Shown: positions 16,628 through 25,426 of the stretch, in pieces
Layout of the letters: each line of letters opens with the position of its first letter
Position numbering within the stretch: the first letter of the stretch is position 1
Assembly: GCF_018613415.1 (NCBI RefSeq)
Contig: NZ_JAGGQG010000019.1
Coordinates: 197,143 to 261,142, forward strand
DNA: 64,000 nt
DNA from: Bacillus sp. ISL-18
Lineage (GTDB): Bacteria > Bacillota > Bacilli > Bacillales > Cytobacillaceae
Direction: 5' to 3'
The notes under the pieces: generated by a model
What the model saw: the letters and a program-made list of their open reading frames with translations, nothing else
What the model was told of the DNA's origin: nothing
The model's database searches: none
Translations under genes and position numbers: made by a program

Positions 16628-17395
16628 TTAGATTGGTGCTTTCTGTGCTGTTAATCTATTTCGGCCAGTCATTTTAGATTCAAGCATTAATTGGTCAGCC
16701 TGGATATATCCTTTTTCTATTGATAGTCTCTCATTTAATTTAAAAAAATAAAGACCCATAGAAGAAGTATATTGAACCTGTATCGTTTCACCTTTGTACT
16801 CTAAGTTTAAAGTGCAATTTTCAATGTGCGTAAGAATTTGGTCTAACAATAAGGTTGTTTCCTCATAATCTTTATTTCGAATAAACATAGTGAACTCTTC
16901 GCCGCCACTCCTAAATAAGAAATCATTCTTCCCAAGATAGGTTTGAAGTTTTTTGGCAAAATGGATAATGACTTGGTCCCCAACGGCATGATTAAAGTTA
17001 TCATTTATTCTTTTAAAATTATCAAAAAAGGTGATCGTATTTTGCAGGACAAAAGAACCGATGTTATAAAAGATGTGGAGAAACTCCTCAGGGTCATCCG
17101 TTTTTGTTACTTTTTTATAAAAATAGGCTGCAATCCGAAAAAGGGATTCATATACTAATAAACCTGCTGGACCGAATATTAAAATAAACGATAGACTGTA
17201 ATTGAGCCCATAATCAATCGTAACATTCCCTTTTTTACTAATTGTTCGTAAATGGAAAGAAAGGACCGTAAAGAACCAGTAGATGAGTAGTGCTTTGAAA
17301 AAAAACGTTTCACCGAAGAAGTGACTCTTTGGGAGTAATGAGCCTAACAGTGATACTAAAAATAAGATGATGATATAAATTTTATCCTTGCTCAT
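16628..17395 (-). CDS. GGDEF-domain protein with apparent internal deletion
   Basis: A 255-residue protein with three or four N-terminal membrane helices (about 1-90), then directly part of a diguanylate cyclase domain (about 118-250). The active-site loop reads RSGGEEF, a functional GGEEF form, and NFKRINDNFNH...GD is present. The N-terminal part of the GGDEF fold, with the usual DxLTGLxNR motif, is missing, and the first metal-binding Asp of the DxDxFK motif is replaced by Phe (FFDNFKRIND). The sequence jumps from the membrane region (FYNIGSFVLQN) straight into this motif, as if membrane helices and the start of the cyclase were deleted in frame. Cyclase activity is therefore doubtful; c-di-GMP or GTP binding, or decay, are alternatives. 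Confidence 0.8.
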   Translation of the reverse strand: MSKDKIYIIILFLVSLLGSLLPKSHFFGETFFFKALLIYWFFTVLSFHLRTISKKGNVTIDYGLNYSLSFILIFGPAGLLVYESLFRIAAYFYKKVTKTDDPEEFLHIFYNIGSFVLQNTITFFDNFKRINDNFNHAVGDQVIIHFAKKLQTYLGKNDFLFRSGGEEFTMFIRNKDYEETTLLLDQILTHIENCTLNLEYKGETIQVQYTSSMGLYFFKLNERLSIEKGYIQADQLMLESKMTGRNRLTAQKAPI

Positions 17396-17580
17396 ACTGG
17401 ATTGGTCCTCTCTCCATCTACTTTAGTGCTTTCATCATTAGAAGTTATGAATCGTCCATAATAAATAATAATAATAATAATATACTAACAAAATATTAAG
17501 ATATAGGTAATCATTATTTTTAATTAACTTTAACTTTTCTAACTATTTGTAGATTTATTCCTTCTGGATGGTATAGGTAA

Positions 17581-17612
17581 AATAAAAAGTCCATCCCAGT
17601 GTCGGAATGAAC
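17581..17612 (-). terminator. Terminator of the tct two-component operon
   Basis: On the minus strand a 9-bp stem with two G-T pairs (GTTCATTCC/GGGATGGAC) is followed by TTTTTATTTT. The remaining sequence 17396-17650 is AT-rich with an AAT repeat and nothing else recognised. Confidence 0.65.
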
Positions 17613-17649
17613 GTTTTACCTATGAAATTACACCAAAAACTCATGCGTT

Positions 17650-18354
17650 TTATTGTAATAAATAAACCCGTTCGGGTCTGCCAACTGTTCCATAGGACAA
17701 ATCAGCTTCAATTTTTTCAATTGATACTAAATGTTCGAGATACCTTCTTGCGGTAGTTCGACTAACGCCTACCTCTTTTGCAACAGTTTCTGCTGTAAGT
17801 CCGGTGGTTACTTTTCCAAGGACTTCGATAACTTTTTCAAGTGTTAGAGGATCGATTCCCTTAGGAAGGTAAGCCCTTTCATTTGTGGTGTTATCATTCT
17901 CTTTCCAAAACAGTTTGTCAACCTCCTGCTGTGAGATATAGGAATTCTCCTTGGTTAGTTTTAAAAATTTGGCGTGATATTCCTGATATCGTTGCAAAGA
18001 CTGTTTAAATCGTTCAAAAATCACCGGTTTAATAATGTAATCAAACACACCTAACCGAATGGCCGATTGGACCTTATCAATCTCTTTAGCCGCTGTAATC
18101 ATGATAACATCCATTTGTTTCATTTGGAGCTTTGTTTCTTTTAATAAGTCTAATCCGTTCATATCAGGAAAATACACATCAAGGAGGATTAAATCTGGCT
18201 GCAGAACTTCTATTAACGTTTTAGCCTCTTCATAGCTAACCGCAATTCCAACGGGTTGAAAGCCCTCTATCAGATCAAGAAATCGTTTCTGGATTTCTGC
18301 AATTCTCAAGTCATCTTCAACTATTAACACTTCGATATCTTTGTTCCCCTTCAT
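17650..18354 (-). CDS. CitT/DctR-like response regulator
   Basis: A 234-residue regulator with a receiver domain (acidic pocket VEDD, phospho-acceptor Asp59 in LILLDVYFPDMNG, conserved Lys in IIKPV) and a C-terminal winged-helix domain (about 165-230) containing GLTAETVAKEVGVSRTTARRYL and GRPERVYLL, as in B. subtilis CitT and DctR. Its start overlaps the 3' end of the kinase gene by 38 bases, giving translational coupling. ATG at 18354 has CAGGGGGATG upstream. The neighbouring tctCBA genes are the probable targets, turned on when the kinase senses an external carboxylate. Confidence 0.9.
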   Translation of the reverse strand: MKGNKDIEVLIVEDDLRIAEIQKRFLDLIEGFQPVGIAVSYEEAKTLIEVLQPDLILLDVYFPDMNGLDLLKETKLQMKQMDVIMITAAKEIDKVQSAIRLGVFDYIIKPVIFERFKQSLQRYQEYHAKFLKLTKENSYISQQEVDKLFWKENDNTTNERAYLPKGIDPLTLEKVIEVLGKVTTGLTAETVAKEVGVSRTTARRYLEHLVSIEKIEADLSYGTVGRPERVYLLQ

Positions 18355-19942
18355 GTAACATCCCCCTGCACTTTGGTATGGCTGCCGTGAAAATGGTCCC
18401 TTCCCCTTTCGTTGATGAAAATGTCAGATAGCCGCCTAAGTCATGAATGGCCGTTTGTGCCAAGCTGAGACCGATACCGGAATTACTGTTTGTCTTTTTG
18501 GTAGAAAAACCCGGTTTAAAGATGTAATCCTGAACTTTAGGGTCTATGCCAACTCCATTATCTTCCACCTCAATAATTAATTCCTTGCCAAGATCCGTTA
18601 AAAAGAGTGTGACTTTTTTTTGATCTTTTTGGCTCTCCCTTACTGCCTCAAAAGCATTGTTGATTAAATTGCCGATAATCGTTACTAACCTATCTCGACT
18701 AATTTCAACAGGTACATCTTTAAAACTGCTGCCGCGATCAATGGAAAGGCCAATTTTCAATTCGCTGGCGAGACTAACCTTCCCTAAAATAAATCCCGCG
18801 ATAATCGGATCAGGTATCTCTTTCATTAAAAATTGGATAAAACCTTGCGCTACATCTACTTCTTTTGAGATAAAATCAATTGCTTCTTTATAAGAGCCAA
18901 GCTGAATGAGGCCCAGCAATGTGTAAAGTCTGTTCGAGTATTCATGCGTTTGGGCCCGCAATCCCTCTGCATATGCTTTAATATGAGATAATTCCTTTAA
19001 TAAATTAGCCAGCTCTGACTTATTACGGAAGCTTGCAACCGCACCGATTACCTCTCGTTTTTTATCAAAAATGGGAATGCGGTTGGCGAAATATACATCA
19101 CCGTTAATGAGAATTTCTTGGTCATATTCCGCCTGTCCAGATTGAACCACTTCATACAGTTGGGTATTTTCAAGGACTGTTTCAATTCGTTTGCCACGTA
19201 AAAGGACTTCATTCGGTACACCTAAAATGGTATGAGCCGTTTCATTTACCACCGTAATTCGCCCAACCGTATCGATGGCAATGATTCCTTCATGAATAGA
19301 CTCGAGGATGGCATGTTTTTCCTGGTACATCCAGGCAATCTCTCTCGGTTCTAACCCAAAAATCGCCCTTTTGATATTTAACGAGATTAGTATGGCTGCA
19401 ATCAGACTCCCAATTAAGATGATTAAGGTGGTAACAAAGATTTTTCGCTGTATTTTTGCTACTTCTTTTTGAATTTCTGTCTGAAGATATCCAACTGAAA
19501 CTACTCCAATTACCGTTCCTCCACTAATAATAGGCGCTTTGCCTCTTAGTGAAGGTCCCAGTGTACCGGTCGATTCTGAGATTACCGATTTCCCTTTAAA
19601 GACACGGCCATTATCACCGCCAACCATTTTTTGGCCGATTCTGTTTGGATTGGGGTGGGAATACCGGATTTCGTTGCGGTTCCCAACCACGATAAACTCG
19701 GCTCCAACCTGTTTTCGAATTTTTTCAGCGATCGGCTGGATGAGTGCCGAAGGATCATTCGTTTGAAATGCAGTCTGGATATCCGGCATATTTGCGATGG
19801 TTTGCGCAACGGATAAGGCCTTCGTGCCAATCTCATGCTTAAGATTGGACTCCATAATATTTTTAAAGGAAAATTCGATAATCGTCCCCATGATAATAAT
19901 TAATATAGATATTCCAAGCATTAATTTCGTATGTAAACGCAT
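18317..19942 (-). CDS. CitA/DcuS-type sensor histidine kinase
   Basis: A 541-residue membrane sensor. Helix 1 (about 8-25) and helix 2 (about 168-190) flank an extracytoplasmic PAS-like ligand domain with RYSHPNPNRIG and GPSLRGKAPI, the carboxylate-binding signature of CitA/DcuS sensors. A cytoplasmic PAS domain (about 205-310) follows, then a DHp region with His333 in RAQTHEYSNRLYTLLGLIQLG and a GHKL ATPase (NLINNAFEAV, DNGVGI, GIGLSLA). It probably senses citrate or another tricarboxylate and phosphorylates the adjacent regulator. It lies only 71 bases downstream of tctA behind a terminator, so part of its expression may come from read-through. Confidence 0.92.
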   Translation of the reverse strand: MRLHTKLMLGISILIIIMGTIIEFSFKNIMESNLKHEIGTKALSVAQTIANMPDIQTAFQTNDPSALIQPIAEKIRKQVGAEFIVVGNRNEIRYSHPNPNRIGQKMVGGDNGRVFKGKSVISESTGTLGPSLRGKAPIISGGTVIGVVSVGYLQTEIQKEVAKIQRKIFVTTLIILIGSLIAAILISLNIKRAIFGLEPREIAWMYQEKHAILESIHEGIIAIDTVGRITVVNETAHTILGVPNEVLLRGKRIETVLENTQLYEVVQSGQAEYDQEILINGDVYFANRIPIFDKKREVIGAVASFRNKSELANLLKELSHIKAYAEGLRAQTHEYSNRLYTLLGLIQLGSYKEAIDFISKEVDVAQGFIQFLMKEIPDPIIAGFILGKVSLASELKIGLSIDRGSSFKDVPVEISRDRLVTIIGNLINNAFEAVRESQKDQKKVTLFLTDLGKELIIEVEDNGVGIDPKVQDYIFKPGFSTKKTNSNSGIGLSLAQTAIHDLGGYLTFSSTKGEGTIFTAAIPKCRGMLHEGEQRYRSVNS

Positions 19943-19966
19943 GCATACACCTCTAACTCCATTATA

Positions 19967-20000
19967 TAAAAAAAACTCCTTATTAAAAGGAGTTTTTAAA
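19967..20000 (-). terminator. Terminator of tctCBA
   Basis: Arms AAACTCCTT and AAGGAGTTT with a 5-base loop and a long T-run on the minus strand, between tctA and the kinase gene. Confidence 0.85.
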
Positions 20001-20013
20001 CTATTTAAAAAAT

Positions 20014-21540
20014 TTACCCTTCCACATTAATAATAACTTCCTTTCCTCTCCGCTTCATTATAAACGGTATTACTAACCAAAGAGCGGTAATTAGTAGAAA
20101 GACAAGCGAAATTGGACGAGTAAAGAAGACACCATAATCCCCGTTTGAGATCGTTAAGGCTCTTCGTAAATTATTCTCCACCATTGGTCCCAAGACGAGA
20201 CCAAGAACAAGCGGTGCAATCGGGTAATCATGTTTACTGAGGAAATATCCAAAAATCCCGCACCCGAGTAAAAGCAACAGATCATTGGTTGAAACTTGAA
20301 CTGCATACACACCAAAAATAGACACGGCGATAATCATTGGAATTAAATATTTCTTAGGTGTTTCAATGATTTTCGCAAATACTTTCACAAGCGGCAAATT
20401 GAGGATGAGGAGCATGATATTTCCAATAAACATACTGGCAATTAATCCCCAAGCTACCTGTGGATGGTCTTCAAATAATAATGGACCTGGCTGAACATTA
20501 TACATCATTAATGCACCCATTAAAATGGCTGTTGTACCGGAACCAGGGATCCCAAGCGTCAGTAACGGAATCATTGCACCGCCAGAGGCTGCGTTATTGG
20601 CTGATTCCGGTGCAGCTACCCCGGCAATCGCACCCGTACCAAATTTGGAAGGGTTTTTCGAAATTTTTTTCTCTAGTAAATAAGAGAAAAACGAGGCAAG
20701 TGTTGCACCGGCGCCTGGTAAAATACCAACAAAGAAACCTAAGATTGAACCGCGGGCAATCGGACCTGCTGACTCCTTAAATTCTTCTTTGGATGGAAGT
20801 AAATTAGTTATTCTAGCAACCTCGCCATCTTCGTCTTCTTTTTCTAAAATGGTCTTAAATACCTCGCCAAGTGCAAACAATCCTACGGCAATGGTTAGGA
20901 ATTCAATCCCTTGAAAGAGCCAGGGAATGTCAAAGGTAAATCGGGAAATTCCAGAAACTGTATCAATTCCGATTGTCCCAAGCAATAAGCCGCATACTGT
21001 CATGATTAATGCCTTGGTAACTGATTTTCCAGCAAGACCGCTTACTGCGCCAAGGCCCAAGAGCATTAATGAAAAATATTCGGCAGGACCGAATTTGAGG
21101 GCCACTGCGGATAACGGTTTTGCCAACGCAATCAAAGCAACTAATGTAACTATCCCTGCCACAAACGAGCCGATAGCTGCAATCGATAGGGCGCTTCCTG
21201 CTCTTCCTTTCTTAGCCATTTGATACCCATCGAGAGTAGTAACCACTGAGGAAGACTCACCGGGGGTATTTAAGAGAATAGAAGTGGTTGAACCGCCATA
21301 CATCGCCCCATAATAGACGCCTGCTAATAGAATAATTGCACTGGTAGCTGCCTGTTCCGGCGGGAGACCACCTGTGATGGAGGCTGTGACGGGAATAAGT
21401 AATGCTACCCCGCTCATCGGTCCAATTCCTGGGAGCACCCCAACAGCGGTACCAATTAACACACCAACAAAAGCAAATAGGATATTATACCAAACAAGTG
21501 CTGTTCCAAATCCTTGCAATAAATAATCGAGTGTACTCAT
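20014..21540 (-). CDS. tctA: Tripartite tricarboxylate transporter, large membrane subunit TctA
   Basis: A 508-residue integral membrane protein with about 12 helices, the translocation subunit of the TTT family. Typical features include VLPGIGPMSGVALLIP, YGGSTTSILLNTPGESSSV and a second PGAGATLASFFSY repeat. It would import a tricarboxylate such as citrate using the ion gradient, together with TctB and the binding lipoprotein TctC encoded just upstream. ATG at 21540 has AAGGGGTGCAAAG before it; the gap from tctB is 32 bases, so the three genes form one operon. Confidence 0.95.
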   Translation of the reverse strand: MSTLDYLLQGFGTALVWYNILFAFVGVLIGTAVGVLPGIGPMSGVALLIPVTASITGGLPPEQAATSAIILLAGVYYGAMYGGSTTSILLNTPGESSSVVTTLDGYQMAKKGRAGSALSIAAIGSFVAGIVTLVALIALAKPLSAVALKFGPAEYFSLMLLGLGAVSGLAGKSVTKALIMTVCGLLLGTIGIDTVSGISRFTFDIPWLFQGIEFLTIAVGLFALGEVFKTILEKEDEDGEVARITNLLPSKEEFKESAGPIARGSILGFFVGILPGAGATLASFFSYLLEKKISKNPSKFGTGAIAGVAAPESANNAASGGAMIPLLTLGIPGSGTTAILMGALMMYNVQPGPLLFEDHPQVAWGLIASMFIGNIMLLILNLPLVKVFAKIIETPKKYLIPMIIAVSIFGVYAVQVSTNDLLLLLGCGIFGYFLSKHDYPIAPLVLGLVLGPMVENNLRRALTISNGDYGVFFTRPISLVFLLITALWLVIPFIMKRRGKEVIINVEG

Positions 21541-21572
21541 CTTTGCACCCCTTCTAATGATTCAAGTCTTAT

Positions 21573-22025
21573 CTAAAACCAAATTGGCCAGCCTGGAAGC
21601 GTTCCCTTTAAAACATCTACAAATAAGAAATAGACGATTCCTGAGAAAGCAGCCGCAATTATAATAGAAGAAAGTAGTTTTTTTCTCTCCATGGCTTGGA
21701 AACAAACCACTAGAAAGAGAAAGGTGGTAATGACATATCCGACCGATTCAAGGGTTAAGATATAAACCAACGTAGCAATAATAATAATGACGAAAGGCTT
21801 GTACTGCAATTCCTCTTTCTTGCTATGGCCATACTTGTTAATGAATGTTTCATAGAATAATCGGATACTAAGTAAAACTAGAATAATTCCGAGGACAAAT
21901 GGAAAAATATCAGGGCCGACGACACTTCCATAGGAAGAGCTCGAAATATGTTTGCTCCCAATTATAAACAGAACACCGACAGTTAAAAATAAGATAGATG
22001 CAAAGCGATCAAATTTTATCTCCAC
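21573..22025 (-). CDS. tctB: Tripartite tricarboxylate transporter, small membrane subunit TctB
   Basis: A 150-residue protein with four membrane helices, matching the small TctB subunit (DUF1468) in length, topology and position between tctC and tctA. Helix 1 follows MEIKFDRFASILF, and SYGSVVGPDIFPFVLG is the typical first-loop motif. I chose GTG at 22025, correctly spaced behind AGGGGG; a GTG at 22034 is possible but overlaps that ribosome binding site. Confidence 0.88.
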   Translation of the reverse strand: MEIKFDRFASILFLTVGVLFIIGSKHISSSSYGSVVGPDIFPFVLGIILVLLSIRLFYETFINKYGHSKKEELQYKPFVIIIIATLVYILTLESVGYVITTFLFLVVCFQAMERKKLLSSIIIAAAFSGIVYFLFVDVLKGTLPGWPIWF

Positions 22026-22078
22026 ATGAGTCACCCCCTATAAAAATAAGGAGGAGATTTACCCCCTCCCCTTTCTGC

Positions 22079-23116
22079 TTACTTCTGCATCCCCAAGGCA
22101 GTTAATAATTGTTGGACCTGCTGATCTTGTTCTCCTAAGAATTTTTTGAAGTCTGAACCGTTTTTGTATTCTAATTCCCAGCCCTGTGTCTCAACTTCTT
22201 TTTTCCATTCAGGAGATTGAACTAATTTATCAATGGTTTTTTCCCAATAGCCGAAAGCTTCCTTAGACATTTTTTCAGGACCAAAAATCCCGCGCCAAAT
22301 GGTAAACTCGGCATCAACTCCTTGTTCTTTTGCGGTTGGAACATCCTTAAAATCGCCAGCTAATCGTTCTGAAGCTGTAATGGCCAGAACCCTTACTTTT
22401 CCTGCTTTTAAAAACTCCTTTACACTCGACGCATCGGTACCAATAACATCGGCATTACCACCAAGCAGGGCCGTAATCGCTTCCCCGCCGCCATCGTAAG
22501 AGACATACTTTATTTTGGTTGGATCTACTCCAAATTTATAAGCAGGAAGGATAGAAATTAAATGGTCCATCGAACCTGGAGCAGAACCGCCAGCAAACGT
22601 TAATTTTGTTGGATTTTTCTTTACTTCTTCTAACACTGATTTTAAATCCTTAAATTTGGAATCCTTTTTGACCACGATTGCCCCATAATCTTTGGTTAGC
22701 TGTGCGAGTGGAGTTGTATTTTTGTAACCATATGGACTGTTCCCTTCCTTTTTTAGATTGTTGATAATAATGGGAGGTGAACTCACAAACAGCATGTCAT
22801 TATTTTCAGCTTGCTCTGTTGCGTATTCGGCCATAAAGACAGCGCCTCCGCCGCCTGGCTTATTCTCTACCGTCATTGGCTGGTTGACTAGTTTTGTCTC
22901 ACCTAAAACCTTTGTAAATGAACGGGCCGTTAAATCCCATCCTCCCCCTGCCCCAGATGGAGCCACTACGGTAATCGCTTTTGTAGGATAGCCTGTACTT
23001 TCCTCTTTTTTACCTGAATTCGTTCCTGCTGATTCCTTACTACTGCTGCAAGCCCCCAAACTTAATGCCAAAGCACCTGCACACATCACTGTTGAGATTT
23101 TTTTAAAAGAAAACAT
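22079..23116 (-). CDS. tctC: Tripartite tricarboxylate transporter substrate-binding lipoprotein TctC
   Basis: A 345-residue extracytoplasmic binding protein. The signal sequence ends in the lipobox LGAC, so Cys23 should be lipidated. The mature protein has the Bug/TctC fold, with YPTKAITVVAPSGAGGGWD at the start of the first lobe and AGGSAPGSMDHL in the ligand-binding cleft. It captures the carboxylate and hands it to TctAB. It is the first gene of the operon, with ATG 23116 behind AAGGGGGAAGTAAA and a cre site 15 bases upstream. The exact ligand is unknown. Confidence 0.93.
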   Translation of the reverse strand: MFSFKKISTVMCAGALALSLGACSSSKESAGTNSGKKEESTGYPTKAITVVAPSGAGGGWDLTARSFTKVLGETKLVNQPMTVENKPGGGGAVFMAEYATEQAENNDMLFVSSPPIIINNLKKEGNSPYGYKNTTPLAQLTKDYGAIVVKKDSKFKDLKSVLEEVKKNPTKLTFAGGSAPGSMDHLISILPAYKFGVDPTKIKYVSYDGGGEAITALLGGNADVIGTDASSVKEFLKAGKVRVLAITASERLAGDFKDVPTAKEQGVDAEFTIWRGIFGPEKMSKEAFGYWEKTIDKLVQSPEWKKEVETQGWELEYKNGSDFKKFLGEQDQQVQQLLTALGMQK

Positions 23117-23130
23117 TTTACTTCCCCCTT

Positions 23131-23145
23131 GTAAACGTTTTCTTA
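23131..23145 (-). promoter_or_regulatory. cre site (CcpA operator) before tctC
   Basis: TTGTAAACGTTTTCT fits the cre consensus WTGNAANCGNWNNCW at every position. Lying between the promoter region and the tctC start, it should give repression by CcpA when preferred sugars are present. Confidence 0.75.
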
Positions 23146-23237
23146 ATTTTACAAAATTTACGAGTGTTTTAAATATTGTATATTTAAGTCACATTAAAAA
23201 CTTAATCACCATTTTGTTCATAAACTTCATGAAACCA

Positions 23238-23278
23238 AAAAGAATACCACTAGTTTTGTCTCTAGTGGTCCTCTTTTT
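23238..23278 (-). terminator. Hairpin terminator downstream of a small frame
   Basis: Arms ACCACTAG and CTAGTGGT with A-rich and T-rich flanks; on the minus strand it follows the small frame at 23310-23423. Confidence 0.6.
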
Positions 23279-23309
23279 ATTGTTTACTTTTTGTCAATCT
23301 TGCTATATT

Positions 23310-23423
23310 CTATCGTCCCTGTTTTAAGAGATATTTAGATGTATTTTCTAAGATTGCTAAGCGGATAAGTTTCACCTTTATATCCTTACTAAGTGAAAGC
23401 CATTCAGGTTTATTAATTTTCAA
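23310..23423 (-). CDS. Possible 37-residue small protein
   Basis: A short frame starting at TTG 23423, preceded by GGGGGAG at proper spacing, and followed by a hairpin with a T-run. The predicted peptide is basic and helical (KPEWLSLSKDIKVKLIR...). The rest of the 600-base gap between tctC and the carboxypeptidase shows nothing else. No family is recognised; coding status is uncertain. Confidence 0.35.
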   Translation of the reverse strand: MKINKPEWLSLSKDIKVKLIRLAILENTSKYLLKQGR

Positions 23424-23727
23424 CTGAAACTCCCCCTTCAGATAATAGTTCAACATTTATTTAATCAATCCAATGGTTTGATATAACAATTATTCATATT
23501 TATGTTCTTCCCGTATCTCCAATGAGTCTAACCTTCTTTTCATCACCAATTTATTTGAAAATTCTACAAATATTTCATCTAGTTATTTGGTTCTAGTTAA
23601 ATCAATTATTTTACTTAACATTAGTAGTATATTACTAATTTTCGAAATTTTTTTAATTGATAGTTTATTAGGTAAACGAAGTATGTTAGTATTTCTTTGA
23701 TTAAATAACACTTGGAGGGAATAAGTG

Positions 23728-25023
23728 ATGAAAAAGAAAAAAGTATTCGGATACATACTATCAACCGGCATTCTAGCTGCTACACTTGGATGTGGCACCA
23801 CGGCAGTTTTTGCAGAGCCATCCACAACGCCAAATGGACCATGGGTACAGGACCAACAGAACCTTTCCTTTGAAAGTTTTATGTCGAATGAACAATTAGA
23901 AGCAAAATTGAAACAATTGGAACAAGCCTCTAATGGAAAAATGAAGTTGGAACAATTTGGCACATCCAATGATGGCTATCCCCTTTATGTTGCGAAACTA
24001 GGCGATAATAATCCAAACAAAAAACGTGTACTAGTGTATACGCAAATTCATGGCAACGAACCGCTTGGTACTGAAGCTGCTGTCGAGTTAATCCAAAAAC
24101 TATCAGCTGGAGGCAAAGAGGCTGCTAATATATTGGACAAGGTAAATGTTTGGTTCGTCCCTCGAGTCAATCCGGACGGTACAGCAAATCAATACGAAGG
24201 CAAGCCATTCCCTGTTAGATACTCGCACCAAACTTGGAATCCAGAAGAATTAGGACTGCCAGCCGGCACTACCGCTCCTTGGTATTACAATGCTGAAGGC
24301 AGTGAACGGGCGCAAAATAATGAGGGAAAAGTCGTATACGGAATCCCTGGTTTTGACCTGAATCGTGATTTCAATCCAAATTACGACTTTAATATAAACG
24401 ACGAAATTAAAAAGGATCCACAAAAAGTTGCCAATCTCTTAAATAGCACTAGCACGAACAATGGTTCACAAGCATCATTTGTCTTTTCGCCTGAAACACG
24501 TGCCTTAACATCATTAGTAAAACAATTTAATCCGGATGTGGCGATTGACCTTCACCACCGCGGTTTTAACCAATTATCAGAAGAAGACAATCGTTCCGTC
24601 TCTATTCAGCTTTTAGCTCTATTTACAACTAAACCATACGTAGATCCTTTCAGTGGAAGGACGTATAAAGTGGATAGAGATGTAGAAACATTTAGCAAAA
24701 AGGTAAATGCAGTTGCCTATGAATCCTTACAGCGGGGAAATTCCTCTTACGGGGCGATTCAAAAATATCCTCAGGTTAACTATCCAGGATCAGGATTAGG
24801 CGCCATTCAATTAAATGGAACTGCCACCATGTTGATTGAAATAAAGGGACAAACCCAAACATTGGGTCAAAAGCAAAATGGGATGTTAAAGGAAACAGCA
24901 AAAGTACCGGTTATGGCTGTTCTTAATAGTTTAGCAGATGGTTCAATTGAGAACGTAGATCCGGCAGTTTATGATGCAATCCCAGATTATTCATTGCCAG
25001 TAAACGCAGGCGGGAATAAATAA
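23728..25023 (+). CDS. Secreted M14-family zinc carboxypeptidase
   Basis: A 431-residue exported peptidase. The basic N-terminus and hydrophobic stretch end in AVFA, a type I signal-peptidase site at about residue 29. Zinc ligands are visible in HGNEPLGTE (His and Glu) and DLHH (His), with substrate-binding NPDG and DLNRDFN motifs. The likely catalytic Glu is in TMLIEIKGQ near the C-terminus. These fit a peptidase of the M14 family that trims peptides or peptidoglycan stems outside the cell. I chose ATG 23728, seven bases after GGAGGGA, over the GTG one codon earlier. It is monocistronic, ending at a strong terminator. Confidence 0.9.
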   Translation: MKKKKVFGYILSTGILAATLGCGTTAVFAEPSTTPNGPWVQDQQNLSFESFMSNEQLEAKLKQLEQASNGKMKLEQFGTSNDGYPLYVAKLGDNNPNKKRVLVYTQIHGNEPLGTEAAVELIQKLSAGGKEAANILDKVNVWFVPRVNPDGTANQYEGKPFPVRYSHQTWNPEELGLPAGTTAPWYYNAEGSERAQNNEGKVVYGIPGFDLNRDFNPNYDFNINDEIKKDPQKVANLLNSTSTNNGSQASFVFSPETRALTSLVKQFNPDVAIDLHHRGFNQLSEEDNRSVSIQLLALFTTKPYVDPFSGRTYKVDRDVETFSKKVNAVAYESLQRGNSSYGAIQKYPQVNYPGSGLGAIQLNGTATMLIEIKGQTQTLGQKQNGMLKETAKVPVMAVLNSLADGSIENVDPAVYDAIPDYSLPVNAGGNK

Positions 25024-25035
25024 AAATAATGATAC

Positions 25036-25069
25036 AAGGGATGGGCTTTTTTAAGCTCATCCCTTTTAC
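25036..25069 (+). terminator. Terminator of the carboxypeptidase gene
   Basis: A 13-bp stem (AAGGGATGGGCTT with AAGCTCATCCCTT) and a T-rich tail. Confidence 0.85.
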
Positions 25070-25250
25070 TTTTTTAAAAACCTATTGATGACTCTCCATT
25101 TCGAGAACGGGAGGAATATCTTATCACCCCCAAAGTTTTTTACTTTTTGTGTAAGGAAACCTAACACATTCAATGAAATCCTTATTTTTCTCCTATATAC
25201 TTCAACGTACAACCAAATAAAGGTTTCTCTACTTTTAAAAGAGGAACAAA

Positions 25251-25397
25251 AATTGCTCTCTAGGGTTCCGTTTAAAGAGGTCTTGAAAGACTCCTTTAAG
25301 GACTGGTCCGAGAGGGAGCGTACAGTTATCTGTATACACGGAGGGATAAAAGCCCGGGAGAATTTTATTTATAAAATTCTCCCGGGCTTTTTCTTTT
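25251..25397 (+). promoter_or_regulatory. Guanidine-I (ykkC) riboswitch with terminator platform
   Basis: Carries the conserved ykkC blocks CTAGGGTTCCG (25260-25270), GACTGGTCCGAGAG (25301-25314) and ACACGGAGGGATAAAAG (25336-25352). The aptamer runs into an unusually long terminator stem of about 18 bp (AGCCCGGGAGAATTTTAT and its complement, 25350-25390) with a T-run. Guanidine binding should prevent terminator formation and switch on the permease gene that follows. The structure is inferred from motif order. Confidence 0.92.
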
Positions 25398-25426
25398 CCA
25401 ACCACAACGGAAAAGGATGGATGAAA

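Noticed and set aside
25085..25426. Long N-terminal extension of the APC permease reading frame
   Set aside because: The in-frame extension runs through the ykkC aptamer and terminator; a good ribosome binding site occurs only after the riboswitch.
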